Shown: one piece after another, positions 7,056-7,061 of the stretch | How the letters are laid out: every line of letters begins with the position of its first letter | Numbering within the stretch: the stretch's first letter is position 1 | NCBI GenBank assembly: GCA_002500485.1 | Contig: DLRJ01000083.1 | Coordinates: forward strand, 1 to 7,061 | Reading direction: 5' to 3' | Source: Dehalococcoidia bacterium UBA7891 | GTDB taxonomy: Bacteria > Chloroflexota > Dehalococcoidia > Lucifugimonadales > UBA826 | Length of the DNA stretch: 7,061 bases | The notes under the pieces: model-generated | Databases searched by the model: none | What the model saw: only the letters and a program-made list of their open reading frames with translations | What the model was told of the DNA's origin: nothing | Program-made: the position numbers and the translations under genes

Positions 7056-7061
7056 AGGAGG
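7056..7061 (+). promoter_or_regulatory. Possible Shine-Dalgarno of a gene beyond the right edge
   Basis: The window ends in AGGAGG, a perfect Shine-Dalgarno. If it is used, a forward gene would start about 6-10 bases beyond the edge. The same bases also form the 3' arm of a short inverted repeat (TCCTG at 7043-7047 with CAGGA at 7055-7059), which could partly hide the site. Without the following sequence this remains a guess. Confidence 0.3.

Overview
The window holds three forward-strand genes that nearly fill it. No reverse-strand gene, RNA gene, insertion sequence or CRISPR array could be supported. Base composition is AT-rich. All three proteins begin with an export signal: one signal peptide or anchor, one probable lipoprotein signal and one short signal peptide. 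This fits a Gram-negative heterotroph that breaks down peptides or esters outside the cytoplasm. The protein styles (PD40 propeller-amidohydrolase, D-aminoacylase-like lipoprotein, GNSIT-type SGNH hydrolase) recall Bacteroidota/Balneolota, Gemmatimonadota or Marinimicrobia-like marine bacteria. This placement is a low-confidence inference made without any database search.

Layout: 1-31 is a short left edge. 32-4564 is a very long gene for a three-part secreted enzyme: TolB/PD40 beta-propeller, metal-dependent amidohydrolase, then serine beta-lactamase-family hydrolase with a C-terminal tail. 4561-6165 overlaps its stop codon by four bases (GTGA) and encodes a D-aminoacylase-type amidohydrolase with a probable lipoprotein signal. 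An 84-base gap with a good Shine-Dalgarno and a weak candidate promoter leads to 6250-6924, a small secreted SGNH/GDSL hydrolase of lower G+C. A strong rho-independent terminator follows at 6957-6990. The right edge (6991-7061) has a second weaker hairpin and an AGGAGG at the very last bases that may be the ribosome binding site of a gene outside the window.

How the genes may work together: the first two genes are translationally coupled and place three hydrolytic active sites outside the cytoplasm, two amidohydrolase barrels and one SxxK serine hydrolase. The beta-lactamase superfamily includes D-aminopeptidases and DD-peptidases, and the second gene resembles N-acyl-D-amino-acid deacylases. 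A route for D-amino-acid-containing peptides or peptidoglycan fragments is therefore a reasonable but untested hypothesis. The most unusual item is the fusion of the serine hydrolase onto the propeller-amidohydrolase. The SGNH hydrolase may be a separate unit.
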